DNA of 29,926 nt from Syntrophorhabdaceae bacterium PtaU1.Bin034 (GCA_002067405.1 MVRP01000036.1:1-29926), one strand, 5' to 3'; positions 1 to 9,555 are shown, counted from the stretch's first letter. The notes: generated by a model from the sequence alone, not told the origin. Numbers and translations are program-made.

Positions 1-1
1 T

Positions 2-3000
2 TTCAGCACCAAACCCAATGAAACGGTCAACTTCAACCAGCCCAACAGCTCCTCCATCACCCTCAACAGGGTCATAGGCAATGAAAGGAGTATCCTGGAA
101 GGAGCCCTCAATGCCAATGGTAAGGTCTTCCTCCTCAACTCCAACGGGGTCCTCATCGGGAAGGATGCAACGGTCAATACCGCAGGCTTCATCGCCAGCA
201 CGCTGAACTTGTCGGATGAAGACTTCAATGCCGGCAACTATGTCTTCAAGAGTAACGGCTCCACCGGCTCGGTCATTAACATGGGCAGGATCACTGCCAA
301 AGAAGGAGGCTATGTCGCCCTTCTAGGCAATAGTGTCTCCAACCAGGGACTCATTGCCGCCACCAAAGGTACCATTGCGTTAGCCTCAGGTAATAAGATC
401 ACCCTCAACTTCAACGGCGATTCTCTACTCAACCTCACCATCGACGAAGGCACCTTAAACTCTCTGGTAGAGAACAAAGAGGCCATCTACGCTGAGGGAG
501 GAATCTACGCCGACGGGGGAAGAGTCATCCTCACCGCCAAGGCAGCAGACGACCTTCTCTCTTCCCAGGTGAATAACTCAGGCATCATCCAGGCAAGGAC
601 CATCGACGACCTGAAAGGGAACATACAACTCTATGCCTATAACGGCACTGCTAATATAGACGGCACCCTCGACGCCTCTGCACCTACCACAGGGGATGGG
701 GGATTCATCGAGACCTCGGGGAACAAGGTCAACGTTGCCAACACCGCCTTCATCACCACCAAGTCCGCCTACGGCGCCTATGGTACCTGGCTCATCGACC
801 CGGAGAGCTATATTATCGGTGAAGGGGGCGACATGACCGCTTCTTACCTCTCCGATGCCCTTGCCAACACTCATATGGAAATCTCCGCTATTTCTGGCAG
901 CGGTTCCGGAGAACAAACCGGCTCCGGCCACGGCCTCTCCCACAACGGGCTGGGTCCCAACATTTATGTGAATGATGCCGTTTCCTGGTCCGCCAATACC
1001 ACGCTGACGCTCCTTGCCGACAACAGCATCAACATAAACGCACCCATCACCGCCTCCGGCGATACCGCCATCTTGATCCTCAATGCAGGGAAGGATATCA
1101 ACATTAATAATGCCGTGACCCTTAAAGGGGCGAATGCGACGCTTGTGATGGCTTACGGGGGTGACTACCATATCCTCACCAAGGCGAGCTACAGCGGGAC
1201 AGTGATCGGTGCGGACGGGTACCCGGTGGCAAAGGTAGATCCGCATGACCCTGCCAACGGCGGCGACGGCATCTACGGCAGCGTCACCTTTACGAATCAC
1301 GATAATAAGAACGGTTTGACGGTAAACGGCCAGACCTACACGCTGATTCACAGTATGGACCAGTTTGATATGCTGGATGGCTATAACGCGGCGACCGGGA
1401 CGGGCACAGCCAGCGATGTGAATGGCTACTATGCTTTGGCGCAGGACTTGGATGCTTCAGGGGTAACGTACGCAGACGCTCTCGTAAAGAGGTTTAACGG
1501 CGTGTTTACGGGGTTGGGACATGAGATACAAGGACTGGCCATAAACATTCCGAATAATTTGTATATCCCGCCCCTGAACCAGTATTTCGGTGGTGAGGCG
1601 TACGGCGGTCTGTTCGGCCTGGTTGGGCTTCCCGATGGAAGCGGCCTTATTCGCGATATTGGGCTTGAAAATGCCAATGTGAATATCAACGGCAATAGCT
1701 ACGGCGGAACACTGATCGGCGTTACTTTTGGTGACGTCAAGAATGTTTATGCCACGGGAAGCGTGCAAGGCGACAGGTTTATGGGCGGGCTGATTGGCGC
1801 CGTCGAGCTGCCGAATGCCCTCTGGGGACAATTCTCCAAAACGAACACCAGTACTATATCGGGCTCCTTTGCCGATGTAACCGTAACCGCAACCGGCTAT
1901 AGCGGGGGACTTGTCGGTATCGGGAAATCGCTGACTATCGAAAACTCTCACACGACGGGCGACATGGCTGGTTCCGGCATACAGCGCGGCGGCCTGATAG
2001 GTCAGGCAAACAACATATTCATCAAGAATTCTTACGCTCTCGGAGATATTCAGGGCAGCGAGGATACCGGCGGACTGGTCGGGCATATCGGAAGCACCTA
2101 CGCCTATAACGATAACGGGAGTCCGCTTGGGTCTATCGAGAATTCCTTTGCGACGGGCAATGTTTCGGGCGGGGGACAGACCGGCGGCTTGGTCGGCACA
2201 CTCACTTTTCCCGACGAAAGACGCAGTTTCACGATCAGCAACACCTACGCCACGGGTGACGTGGTCAGTAACGGCGGCAGCAATGTCGGCGGCCTGATAG
2301 GAAATGTTGACGCCTCGAACGGCAGCAAGGGATCGATAACGATCACCGACTCGTATGCAACCGGCGACGTGACCATGACCGGCCCCGCCGACTATAACCT
2401 CGGCAACGGCGCCGGCGGCCTGATAGGTCACACCTATCTGAACGTCACCATCAGCGATTCTTATGCCACCGGCAATGTTACGGGTACAGTGGGCGGTAGT
2501 TATGTCGGCGGCCTGATCGGCGACTTCAGCAACGTAGGCACCTCCTCCACTGCCGCATCTTCCATCACGAATTCCCACGCCACCGGGAACGTCACGGGCA
2601 CCATGTTCGTGGGCGGCTTGGTCGGCAGCAACTACGGCCATGACTCTTCCATTATCGATTCCTACGCCACCGGGAACGTCACGGGCCGCGGCAGGCCCTA
2701 CGACAATGCCGGTACGGCCGGTATGGTAGGCGGGCTGGTAGGCTCAAACGGAGTCGGCTCCGTTATCGACGGCTCTTACGCCACCGGAAATGTCTATGCG
2801 GAAGAAGGCGGGGCCGGCGGCCTGGTCGGCATCAACATCGGCAATGTCTCCAACTCTTACGCAGCAGGCATTGTTTCGGGAGGCCCCGACGCCGCGCCGG
2901 GAGGACTTGTTGGACTCGCCGGGGGCACCATTGAAAACAGCTACTACGACAGCAGCAAAAACAGCGGCCTCGACTGGAAGGGGAGAGAAAACAACGAAAA

Positions 3001-3430
3001 CTACCCGGCCACCGTTACCAACGTCCAGGGACTGACCAACGCGCAGTTCGCTGACATCCAGTACTACCTCAACGGCACCATCGACCAGGTGCTCGCAGCA
3101 CGCCAGGCAGTAGCAGATGCCGCAGCAGCCCGTGCGACAGCAGATGCCGCAGCACGCCAGGCAGCCGAGGAAGCAGCCCGGACAGCAGAAGCCGTCTTCG
3201 AATCCTCTGCCACTGCCCAGGCAGGCCAGACCACGGGCCAGGCCCTCCAGCGCGACGCAAACCCATCAAGGCAGACGGGCGCAGCCACCATACTTGCCGG
3301 GAAGCAGCAGCCCCCGTCCCTCGACGACCACATCATCTTTACCGGCTCGGACAGCTACTCGGCCCACATCAAATCCATCAACGTTGAAGGAGCCGAATTC
3401 GAGCTGGAAGACAAGGACGATAAGAAATAA
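2..3430 (+). CDS. Filamentous haemagglutinin-like TPS exoprotein with GLUG repeats (5' truncated by window edge)
   Basis: The reading frame is open from base 2, so the true start lies outside the window; 1142 residues are visible. The first ~75 residues carry the end of a TpsA secretion (haemagglutination-activity) domain: ETVNFNQP, then LNANGKVFLLNSNGVLIG, the counterpart of the NPNGI signature of FhaB-like proteins. A beta-helix-type region follows. Roughly nt 1590-2940 encodes about fourteen copies of GG(L/T)(V/I/F)G spaced by SYATG(N/D)V, the GLUG motif of secreted adhesins and proteases. An Ala/Arg-rich, probably coiled-coil segment (about nt 3090-3220) precedes an acidic tail ending DKDDKK. 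There is no recognisable C-terminal toxin or anchor domain. The FhaC-type partner lies immediately downstream, which supports secretion by a two-partner system. Whether it is an adhesin or a ligand-binding exoprotein cannot be decided from sequence. Confidence 0.9.
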   Translation, partial: FSTKPNETVNFNQPNSSSITLNRVIGNERSILEGALNANGKVFLLNSNGVLIGKDATVNTAGFIASTLNLSDEDFNAGNYVFKSNGSTGSVINMGRITAKEGGYVALLGNSVSNQGLIAATKGTIALASGNKITLNFNGDSLLNLTIDEGTLNSLVENKEAIYAEGGIYADGGRVILTAKAADDLLSSQVNNSGIIQARTIDDLKGNIQLYAYNGTANIDGTLDASAPTTGDGGFIETSGNKVNVANTAFITTKSAYGAYGTWLIDPESYIIGEGGDMTASYLSDALANTHMEISAISGSGSGEQTGSGHGLSHNGLGPNIYVNDAVSWSANTTLTLLADNSININAPITASGDTAILILNAGKDININNAVTLKGANATLVMAYGGDYHILTKASYSGTVIGADGYPVAKVDPHDPANGGDGIYGSVTFTNHDNKNGLTVNGQTYTLIHSMDQFDMLDGYNAATGTGTASDVNGYYALAQDLDASGVTYADALVKRFNGVFTGLGHEIQGLAINIPNNLYIPPLNQYFGGEAYGGLFGLVGLPDGSGLIRDIGLENANVNINGNSYGGTLIGVTFGDVKNVYATGSVQGDRFMGGLIGAVELPNALWGQFSKTNTSTISGSFADVTVTATGYSGGLVGIGKSLTIENSHTTGDMAGSGIQRGGLIGQANNIFIKNSYALGDIQGSEDTGGLVGHIGSTYAYNDNGSPLGSIENSFATGNVSGGGQTGGLVGTLTFPDERRSFTISNTYATGDVVSNGGSNVGGLIGNVDASNGSKGSITITDSYATGDVTMTGPADYNLGNGAGGLIGHTYLNVTISDSYATGNVTGTVGGSYVGGLIGDFSNVGTSSTAASSITNSHATGNVTGTMFVGGLVGSNYGHDSSIIDSYATGNVTGRGRPYDNAGTAGMVGGLVGSNGVGSVIDGSYATGNVYAEEGGAGGLVGINIGNVSNSYAAGIVSGGPDAAPGGLVGLAGGTIENSYYDSSKNSGLDWKGRENNENYPATVTNVQGLTNAQFADIQYYLNGTIDQVLAARQAVADAAAARATADAAARQAAEEAARTAEAVFESSATAQAGQTTGQALQRDANPSRQTGAATILAGKQQPPSLDDHIIFTGSDSYSAHIKSINVEGAEFELEDKDDKK

Positions 3431-3505
3431 CTGAGAGGACACGAAGAAAGAATTTTTGACGCAGATAAGAACGGATGAAGACAGATAAAACCCCGATGAA
3501 CTATA

Positions 3506-3536
3506 GTGGACACCATTGCGAGACAATGGTGTCCAC
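3506..3536. repeat. Perfect 13-bp inverted repeat between exoprotein and transporter genes
   Basis: GTGGACACCATTG and its exact complement CAATGGTGTCCAC are separated by the 5-base loop CGAGA. The hairpin lies 76 bases after the exoprotein stop and 27 bases before the transporter ATG. No T-tract follows, so a simple Rho-independent terminator is unlikely. It could attenuate transcription or stabilise the mRNA so that partner amounts differ, or be an operator. Confidence 0.6.
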
Positions 3537-3563
3537 ACCCATCCCAACGAAAGAGGACCAACC

Positions 3564-5255
3564 ATGAAAAAACTCACGACCCTCATCACCACCATAGCAC
3601 TCCTTCTTATCATCACCCCCGCCTATGCCCAGCAAGCCCCTGTCCCCAACATCGGCGAAGCCCTCAAGGAAGCAGCCCCTCCCCCCAAGGAGGCCAAAGA
3701 AGCACCCCCTCCCAAAGAGGTCCCGGTCATCATCCAGGAAGAAAAGCCCTTCTCCCTGCCCGAAGGGGAAAAGCTCTTCATCAAGGACTTCGCCATCGAA
3801 GGAGCATTAAAAGAAGACGAAGCCACCCTCTCCACCCTTCTCGCCCCTTATAAAGGAAGGGACCTCACCATGGCAGAGATCACGGAAGCCGCCAACAAGG
3901 TGACCCTCTACTACCGGGACAAGGGATACCTCGTCGCCAGGGCCTACGTCCCCAAGCAGGACGCTACTAGTGGCATCCTCACCATCAGGATCATCATGGG
4001 CACCTACGGGAAGTTCTCCTTAAAGAACACCTCCCACGTCAGGGACTTCCTCATCCAGGGCGTCTTCGACAGGGCCAAGAAGACCTCTCCAGTGGTCACG
4101 AGAGACAGCCTCGAACGGGCCATGCTTCTCGTGAAGGACATGCCGGGGACGCAACTCCCTACCGTTGCCATCGCAGCAGGAGAAGCACCCGGCACCTCTG
4201 ACTTCACCGTGAACGCAGACAAATCCCCCCGTGTGAACGGGTACCTCATGGGAGACAACCAGGGCTCGCGCTTTACCGGGAAGAACAGGGTCTACGGTGG
4301 TATAGATATCAACTCGTCTTTCGGCATTGCCGACAAGTTCTCTGTAAGCGGCATGACCTCCAACGGCGAGGGCCTCCAGAACCTCCGTATCGCCTACGGC
4401 TTCCCCCTGGGCTATACCGGCCTCAGAACAGAGCTTGCCGCATCCCGGACCATCTATGAGCTGGGAGGCATCTACTCTGACCTCGACGCGAAAGGCTCGG
4501 CCGACGTGGTGGAAGGCACGTTCTCCTACCCCTTAAGAAAAAGAAGCAACGAGAGCATCGATATCTCCCTGAACCTCGCCTACAAAAAATTGCAGGACGA
4601 GCTCAAGGCAGTGGACTCCGAAAACCCGAGGAACGCGTCTGTCGCTACCTTATCCCTCCAAAGGGCCGCCTATGGCAGCCTCTTCGGCAAAAACCTCTTT
4701 ACCGCCATGTCCCTGGGTGTCACCCTCGGGGATCTGGACATAAGGGACGATGCCCAGAAAGCCCTCAACGAGGCAGGGGCCAATACAGGAGGCACCTACT
4801 CGAAGGCCAACCTTGCCTTTTCCGGGAACCTTGCCCTCACCGAGAAGCTCTCCGTGCGAGGCTCCCTCAAGCTCCAGAAGTCCCTCTCGGGCAATCTGGA
4901 CCCCACCGAGCAGCTCTTCATCTCCGGGATTTCGGGGGTGAAGGCCTATACCGAATCGGTCAGCTTCGACAACGGCTATGTGGCAAGCATGGAGACGAGA
5001 TATGCCCTTCCTCCCCTCTTCGGCATCACCCACGCGTTAGGCGCCTTCATCGACAACGGCTATGTATACGCCGAGAACGGCAACTACACCACGGAGGACA
5101 AGACCATGGTAAGTGACGTAGGCCTCGGGTACTACGTCAACTTTAAAAAGATGTTCGGCAGTATTCAATTGGCCGAGCCTTTCGGGGGGACAAGGAACGA
5201 CAATGTGAAAGACCCCGGGACCAGGGTGCTCGCGCAGGTGGGGGTGGTATTTTGA
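3564..5255 (+). CDS. FhaC/ShlB-type two-partner secretion outer-membrane transporter (TpsB)
   Basis: Predicted to sit in the outer membrane and export the upstream exoprotein. I chose the ATG at 3564 because it follows GAAAGAGGA and opens a clear signal peptide ([22 protein letters not shown], cleaved after AYA). A Pro/Lys/Glu-rich linker (about residues 23-60) leads into POTRA-like repeats (about 68-200; [25 protein letters not shown]). A beta-barrel of the ShlB family follows to the C-terminus. [11 protein letters not shown] near residue 475 is the likely counterpart of the VRGY motif of loop L6, and the protein ends in Phe as outer-membrane barrels do. At 563 residues it has the usual family length. 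An alternative upstream GTG/ATG start would lack the signal peptide at its N-terminus. The stop overlaps the TTG start of exbB. Confidence 0.92.
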   Translation: MKKLTTLITTIALLLIITPAYAQQAPVPNIGEALKEAAPPPKEAKEAPPPKEVPVIIQEEKPFSLPEGEKLFIKDFAIEGALKEDEATLSTLLAPYKGRDLTMAEITEAANKVTLYYRDKGYLVARAYVPKQDATSGILTIRIIMGTYGKFSLKNTSHVRDFLIQGVFDRAKKTSPVVTRDSLERAMLLVKDMPGTQLPTVAIAAGEAPGTSDFTVNADKSPRVNGYLMGDNQGSRFTGKNRVYGGIDINSSFGIADKFSVSGMTSNGEGLQNLRIAYGFPLGYTGLRTELAASRTIYELGGIYSDLDAKGSADVVEGTFSYPLRKRSNESIDISLNLAYKKLQDELKAVDSENPRNASVATLSLQRAAYGSLFGKNLFTAMSLGVTLGDLDIRDDAQKALNEAGANTGGTYSKANLAFSGNLALTEKLSVRGSLKLQKSLSGNLDPTEQLFISGISGVKAYTESVSFDNGYVASMETRYALPPLFGITHALGAFIDNGYVYAENGNYTTEDKTMVSDVGLGYYVNFKKMFGSIQLAEPFGGTRNDNVKDPGTRVLAQVGVVF

Positions 5256-5686
5256 AATGGCTATCAGCAACAATCGACTACGGCATCATCGGGCTGCTTA
5301 TAGCCCTGAGCATCCTCGTCGTCGCCATTGCCTTCGAACGGTACTTCTTCTACCGGAAGATCAGCATCAATACCTTCAAGGACATCGAGACCCTGGAGAT
5401 CGCCCTCACGGGGAAGCTCTCCGTCATCGCCTCCGTAGGGAGCAACGCCCCCTACTTAGGTCTTCTCGGTACCGTCCTCGGGATCATGCTCACCTTCTAC
5501 CACATGGGGCAGGATGCGGCCATGGATACGGGGAGGATCATGACCGGCCTCGCCCTCGCCTTGAAAGCAACCGCAGTAGGCCTCGTCGTTGCCTTAATAG
5601 CGGTAGTCCTCTACAACGCGCTCCTGAGAAAGGTCAGGGTACTCATGCTCAACTGGAAGGTGGCCCATGAACGAAAAGCCCTTTGA
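5252..5686 (+). CDS. exbB: Compact ExbB-type proton channel subunit
   Basis: Inner-membrane subunit of the proton-motive-force motor that energises TonB. It starts at TTG 5252, overlapping the TpsB stop (TTGA), after a G-rich Shine-Dalgarno (GGGGGTGG). This start aligns with the ATG of the second ExbB in the window ([11 protein letters not shown] versus MDWLRTVIDYG). At 144 residues it is the short ExbB form without the N-terminal periplasmic extension of enterobacterial ExbB. Three membrane segments are visible (about 10-30, 58-80, 100-125), with the MotA/TolQ/ExbB signature [20 protein letters not shown] and ALKATAVGL. It overlaps exbD by 20 bases, which implies translational coupling. Its position directly behind a TPS transporter is unusual. 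Confidence 0.93.
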   Translation: MKWLSATIDYGIIGLLIALSILVVAIAFERYFFYRKISINTFKDIETLEIALTGKLSVIASVGSNAPYLGLLGTVLGIMLTFYHMGQDAAMDTGRIMTGLALALKATAVGLVVALIAVVLYNALLRKVRVLMLNWKVAHERKAL

Positions 5687-6047
5687 AACCATGAACGTCA
5701 TCCCTTTTGTTGATATCATGCTCGTCCTGCTCACTATAGTATTGACCACCTCCAGCTTCATCGCCGCAGGGAGGATCCCGGTCAATCTGCCCCAGGCATC
5801 GAAGAGCGTGGCGGAGGCCGAGAAGAACGCCGTCATCGAGATAGGCGCCTCGGGGGACATGTACTTCAATGCCAGGGCAGTCACGTTGGAATCCCTGAAG
5901 CCCCTCCTTCTCCCCCTGGGGAAGGACACGAGCTTCATCATCCGGGCGGACAAGGAGATATCGCTCCAGCGCTTTATCGACGTGGCAGACCTGCTGAAAC
6001 AATTACGCTTCACCAAGGTCGCCGTGCAGACGAAGAGCCGGAGCTGA
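5667..6047 (+). CDS. exbD: ExbD-type biopolymer transport protein
   Basis: Partner of ExbB with a single N-terminal membrane helix and a periplasmic domain. The sequence [18 protein letters not shown] contains the Asp (residue 16) that carries protons in the ExbD/TolR family. The remaining ~95 residues form the periplasmic fold ([34 protein letters not shown]). Length 126 is normal. The start lies within the 3' end of exbB, and tonB follows 21 bases after its stop. A second, clearly homologous ExbD is encoded at 19130-19513. Confidence 0.93.
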   Translation: MNEKPFETMNVIPFVDIMLVLLTIVLTTSSFIAAGRIPVNLPQASKSVAEAEKNAVIEIGASGDMYFNARAVTLESLKPLLLPLGKDTSFIIRADKEISLQRFIDVADLLKQLRFTKVAVQTKSRS

Positions 6048-6068
6048 TTACCCCGGAGGACGTGAGAG

Positions 6069-6818
6069 ATGCATCATCGGGGCACATTTACCTTTTATCA
6101 CTGGCTGGGGATCTCCGTGCTGCTCCATGCAGCCCTTGTGCTGCCTTTTGTCGTGCCCACCCTGCACAGACCGGAGAGGACCACCCACAACAAGCTTGCT
6201 ATCGAGCTCTACGGCATGATCTCGAACAGGCAGCAGGAAGAAAAGAGAAAGGCAGGGACACCTATCCCCCAGAGGCCCGTGCCCCGTGTGACCCGGCAAA
6301 AGGTGGCTATACCTAAACAGCCTCAGCCTCCCGATAAGCCGCCAATGGAAAGCCCGGTCCCCATGGAGACGCCGGGTCCGACGGAAGAGGCATCAGGGTC
6401 AGCGGGAGCATCCGCCGTATTCGTCCCTGCTGCTTCAGGCAGCGGGGGGAGCGCTGACAAAGACCAGCAGCGGCAATCGATCCGCTCCCAAACCCAGCGC
6501 GACATAATCCAGGAATACCTCGCAATGTTGACGAAACGGCTCAGGACCAACCTCGTCTACCCCGAAGAGGTGAGAAAAAAGGGGGTTGCAGGCATTTGCA
6601 CCATCGCCTTCACCATTACCTCATCCGGGGATATCAGGGAGGGCTCTTTACGGGTGCGAAAAAGCAGCGGCTATCCCGCGTTGGATGCCAGCGCCTTACG
6701 GTCTGCCCGTGTGAGCGCGCCCTTTGAAAAGCCTCCGAAGGAGCTCACCGTGGCCATTGCCGTGTCCTTTGAGGTCGAGACGTTGAGGTCAAGGACAAAA
6801 CGTGCTTCTGTGCGCTGA
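6069..6818 (+). CDS. tonB: TonB-family energy transducer, Pro-rich type
   Basis: Links the ExbBD motor to outer-membrane receptors. The start ATG 6069 follows GGAGG with a 9-base spacing. A membrane anchor occupies about residues 10-30 (HWLGISVLLHAALVLPFVV). A Pro-rich periplasmic linker follows (about 55-105; PQRPVPRV, PKQPQPPDKPP), then a Ser/Gly/Ala-rich stretch. The C-terminal TonB domain starts near residue 160 with the typical YP motif (LRTNLVYPEEVRKKGVAG) and SSGYPALDASAL. It completes an exbB-exbD-tonB set transcribed with the two-partner secretion pair. Which receptor it serves is not visible here. Confidence 0.92.
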   Translation: MHHRGTFTFYHWLGISVLLHAALVLPFVVPTLHRPERTTHNKLAIELYGMISNRQQEEKRKAGTPIPQRPVPRVTRQKVAIPKQPQPPDKPPMESPVPMETPGPTEEASGSAGASAVFVPAASGSGGSADKDQQRQSIRSQTQRDIIQEYLAMLTKRLRTNLVYPEEVRKKGVAGICTIAFTITSSGDIREGSLRVRKSSGYPALDASALRSARVSAPFEKPPKELTVAIAVSFEVETLRSRTKRASVR

Positions 6819-6900
6819 AAAGGGCCGCTGCCGGCTTTTAGGTCGTTGGACTAAAGAGAAAGAGGAAGTTGCAAAACGAGATATGAAAGGAGAATTCGGT

Positions 6901-8193
6901 ATGACACGTTGTATAGGGAAAGTTTTACTATTGGGTCTTATTCTACTGACCGGTATTTACGGATGTTCAGGAGGGGGCGGCGGGGACGACGCTACTCCAC
7001 CTACTATCACGGGCTTCTCGCCTGCCGAAGGACGGGCCGGCGACACGATCACCATCACAGGAACGGGCTTCAGCACCACGCCAGCCAACAATGCGGTGAC
7101 GTTCAACGGAACAACAGCTGTGGTGACGAGCAGCACATCCACCCAGATAGTTACCACCATCCCCGCGGGCGCAACAAGCGGCCCGATCAGGGTGACGGTG
7201 GGAGGTTTAAGCGCAACATCCTCTTCTGCCTTTACCGTGATCACAGGCCCGCCTGCGGTTGCCGGGTACTACAGCAACGGCACCAAGAACACGGCCTGCT
7301 ACTGGGCCGGTACCACACGAACCGACCTTCCCGGTGACTATGCTTTTTCGCCGACCGTCTACCACGCCGGCACAATATACATGGCCGGGACCTACCATGA
7401 CGGCTCGAAGTACGTACCCTGCTACTGGCGAGGTACCACGCGCATTGACCTTCCCGGTGACGGCACGCATGACGCAGTTGCTTTAGCCGTTGCCGTGTCG
7501 GACGGCACGGTCTATACGGTCGGACACTACAAAGACGGCACGAAGACGGTAGCCTGCTACTGGCAAGGCACCACGCGCATTGACCTTCCCGGTGACGGCA
7601 CCCACTGGAGCGAAGCCTACGCGATTGCTGTATCCGGAGGCATAGTCTATACCGCCGGAACCTACTGGGACGGCACCAAGGCCACGGCCTGCTACTGGAC
7701 CGGTACCACACGAACCGATCTCCCGGGCGACGGCACGCCTAATCATGAAGCCCGTGCCTACGCGATTGCCGTGTCGGACGGCACGGTCTACACTACCGGG
7801 TATTACAGGAACGGTATGGTTGACACAGCCTGTTACTGGACCGGCGCTACCCGTACCGACCTTCCCGGAAGTGGCACGAATAATGCCCGTGCCTACGCGA
7901 TTGCCGTGTCGGACGGCACGGTCTACACGACCGGGTCCTTCCATGACGGTGCGAAGTGGATACCCTGCTACTGGAAGGGTACCACGCGCATAGACCTTCC
8001 GGGTGACGGCACGCATGACGGCTATGCATCGACCATCGCCGTCTATAGCAGCATTGTTTATACGGCCGGGGCCTACCATGATGGCTCGAAGTACGTACCC
8101 TGCTACTGGACCGGCGTTACCCGTACTGACCTTCCCGGTGACGGCGCGCATGATGCCGAGGTTATAGTCGGATGGTGGTGGCAGTGGTTGTAA
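6901..8193 (+). CDS. Secreted lipoprotein with IPT/TIG domain and CYW repeats
   Basis: I chose ATG 6901 because it follows AAAGGAG at good spacing and begins a lipoprotein signal peptide with lipobox IYGC near residue 20. In-frame ATG 6883 overlaps that ribosome-binding site. Gly/Asp residues follow the Cys. Residues about 30-115 form an IPT/TIG immunoglobulin-like fold (TITGFSPAEGRAGDTITITG). The rest consists of seven imperfect ~46-residue repeats with core CYW(x)GTTR(T/I)DLPGDG and VYTTGxYxDG, probably blades of a propeller-like or beta-rich structure. The final repeat stops abruptly with VGWWWQWL rather than the next VYT segment, so the end may be truncated. No function is known to me. 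It lies 82 bases behind tonB. Confidence 0.85.
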   Translation: MTRCIGKVLLLGLILLTGIYGCSGGGGGDDATPPTITGFSPAEGRAGDTITITGTGFSTTPANNAVTFNGTTAVVTSSTSTQIVTTIPAGATSGPIRVTVGGLSATSSSAFTVITGPPAVAGYYSNGTKNTACYWAGTTRTDLPGDYAFSPTVYHAGTIYMAGTYHDGSKYVPCYWRGTTRIDLPGDGTHDAVALAVAVSDGTVYTVGHYKDGTKTVACYWQGTTRIDLPGDGTHWSEAYAIAVSGGIVYTAGTYWDGTKATACYWTGTTRTDLPGDGTPNHEARAYAIAVSDGTVYTTGYYRNGMVDTACYWTGATRTDLPGSGTNNARAYAIAVSDGTVYTTGSFHDGAKWIPCYWKGTTRIDLPGDGTHDGYASTIAVYSSIVYTAGAYHDGSKYVPCYWTGVTRTDLPGDGAHDAEVIVGWWWQWL

Positions 8194-8249
8194 ACATCGC
8201 CGGATCGGGCGGGGTAGCCCGAGAGTGAGAAAGCCGCTGGGACACCGAT

Positions 8250-8310
8250 TATCCTGGCAGTTAACACTTCATGGTGTTAACCCGGGAGTTGTCCGGGTCC
8301 CGGCAGGATA
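8250..8310. repeat. Perfect three-way-junction inverted-repeat element
   Basis: An outer 7-bp stem, TATCCTG (8250-8256) with CAGGATA (8304-8310), encloses two abutting hairpins: GTTAACAC/GTGTTAAC (8260-8281, 6-base loop) and CCGGGA/TCCCGG (8282-8303, 10-base loop). All three stems are fully paired, leaving only GCA unpaired at the junction. It lies between the convergent lipoprotein and xdhC genes, so it could be transcribed from either side. Confidence 0.6.
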
Positions 8311-8332
8311 CTTAACGCTATACCTGTCCATG

Positions 8333-8383
8333 CCTCCTTTCCATGGGCCGCACGTACCTCGGCGGCCCATGGAAAAAGGGAGG
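8333..8383. terminator. Long convergent-gene hairpin, candidate bidirectional transcription barrier
   Basis: TTTCCATGGGCCGC (8338-8351) pairs perfectly with GCGGCCCATGGAAA (8362-8375) around a 10-base loop. CCTCC (8333-8337) can pair with GGAGG (8379-8383) beyond two or three unpaired bases. It ends 2 bases from the xdhC stop (8385) on the other strand. No long T-tract follows on the + strand; on the - strand the upstream arm is preceded by TTTTT. Termination is the likeliest role but is not proven. Confidence 0.5.
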
Positions 8384-8384
8384 A

Positions 8385-9473
8385 TCATCCGAAAAGGACC
8401 TTGTGATGGTCCGTTGAGTGCGAATGGCTCTTAGGGGATTCAGCAATGCGCGTCGATCTTGCTGAAATGGCCGGTATCGCCTCCGGACGCTGTCGCACCT
8501 CGATGAGTTCCGCTGCAATACTCACGGCTATTTCCTGGGGAGTCTCAGCCCCGATGTGAAGACCGATCGGCGCAAATACCCGGGTGAGATGAGTCACGTC
8601 AAGTCCTTTTGCCAAAAGGTGATCGAAGACCATCATCGTTTTCCGGTGGCTTCCTATCATACCCACGTAGCGGGTCGGCCGCTTGAGCACTTCTCCGAGG
8701 ACGAGGGCGTCGTGTTTGTGTCCGCGTGTGACGATGACGACGTACTCCCTTCCGGAGAAGGGGAGATCTTCAACGACGGTCCCGAACTCACCAACAACAG
8801 TCTCCTTTGCCTCGGGGAAGCGGGCATGATTGGCATAGTCATCACGATCGTCGATAACAGTGACATCAAAGTCGATCATGCTCGCAATTCTGGATATGTG
8901 CTGTGATACATGGCCGGCGCCAAAAATATAGAGAGGGGAACCGACCAGGATAGGGACTATGATCATTCCATCCGATGCAATGACCCTTTTTCCGGTCCTG
9001 GAAACACGGTCGATTGTCTCCTCATCCAGAGGGTCTCCAGCCACGGTTCCATCACTGCCAAGGAAGCTTTTCAGAAGGCCCGATTCCGAATACCTGGTGA
9101 TAACGAACCCTTTAGCGTCCCTCTTGACCGCATTGACAACAGCCTCGTATACTCCTTTTTGCCTTTCATCCACGGGCTCAATAAAGATGTTGACCTTTCC
9201 GCCGCATATCATGGCTTCCTCGATCACGTCCGCCCCGTCCATTTTTACACTGACTATCCGGTGGCGTCCGGTCCTGATGACCTCAACGGCCTCCCGGCAC
9301 GCTGCAGCCTCCACGGAGCCGCCTCCTATGGTCCCGAAGATCCTTCCTTCCGAGGCGACGAACATCTGAGCCCCTTGATCCCTCGGGGCCGACCCTGCCT
9401 TCTCCACTACCGTGACAACCGCGCCTTTTTCACCCTTTGCCAGATGATCCGATATCACTCCGTTGAGATGCAT
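8385..9473 (-). CDS. xdhC: XdhC/CoxI-family molybdenum-hydroxylase maturation protein
   Basis: XdhC proteins bind Moco and help insert its sulfurated form into xanthine-dehydrogenase-type enzymes. The ATG at 9473 follows AGGAGGAGG. The N-terminal XdhC/CoxI domain (about 1-100) has GSAPRDQGAQM, GTIGGGSVE and the conserved MICGGKVNIFIEP. The C-terminal Rossmann domain (about 185-330) has IFGAGHVSQHISRIA and the typical VIVTRGHKHDALVL and VGMIGSHRKT blocks. At 362 residues it is the full two-domain form. It lies downstream of methyltransferase MT1, with a duplicated 87-bp element in the spacer, and the unit is headed by a ModE-box promoter. No molybdenum hydroxylase gene is in the window. Confidence 0.92.
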   Translation of the reverse strand: MHLNGVISDHLAKGEKGAVVTVVEKAGSAPRDQGAQMFVASEGRIFGTIGGGSVEAAACREAVEVIRTGRHRIVSVKMDGADVIEEAMICGGKVNIFIEPVDERQKGVYEAVVNAVKRDAKGFVITRYSESGLLKSFLGSDGTVAGDPLDEETIDRVSRTGKRVIASDGMIIVPILVGSPLYIFGAGHVSQHISRIASMIDFDVTVIDDRDDYANHARFPEAKETVVGEFGTVVEDLPFSGREYVVIVTRGHKHDALVLGEVLKRPTRYVGMIGSHRKTMMVFDHLLAKGLDVTHLTRVFAPIGLHIGAETPQEIAVSIAAELIEVRQRPEAIPAISARSTRIAESPKSHSHSTDHHKVLFG

Positions 9474-9555
9474 TTTTACCTCCTCCTGTGAATGCAGGTT
9501 TTGTCAAGTCTTCGTCCTTAATTATCTTTCTTTATCTATCGTCGTCTGTCGTCCA

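Noticed and set aside
1457..2641. 394-residue ORF antisense to the exoprotein gene
   Set aside because: It mirrors the repeated GLUG-coding DNA and shows no family motifs, start signal or sensible neighbours.
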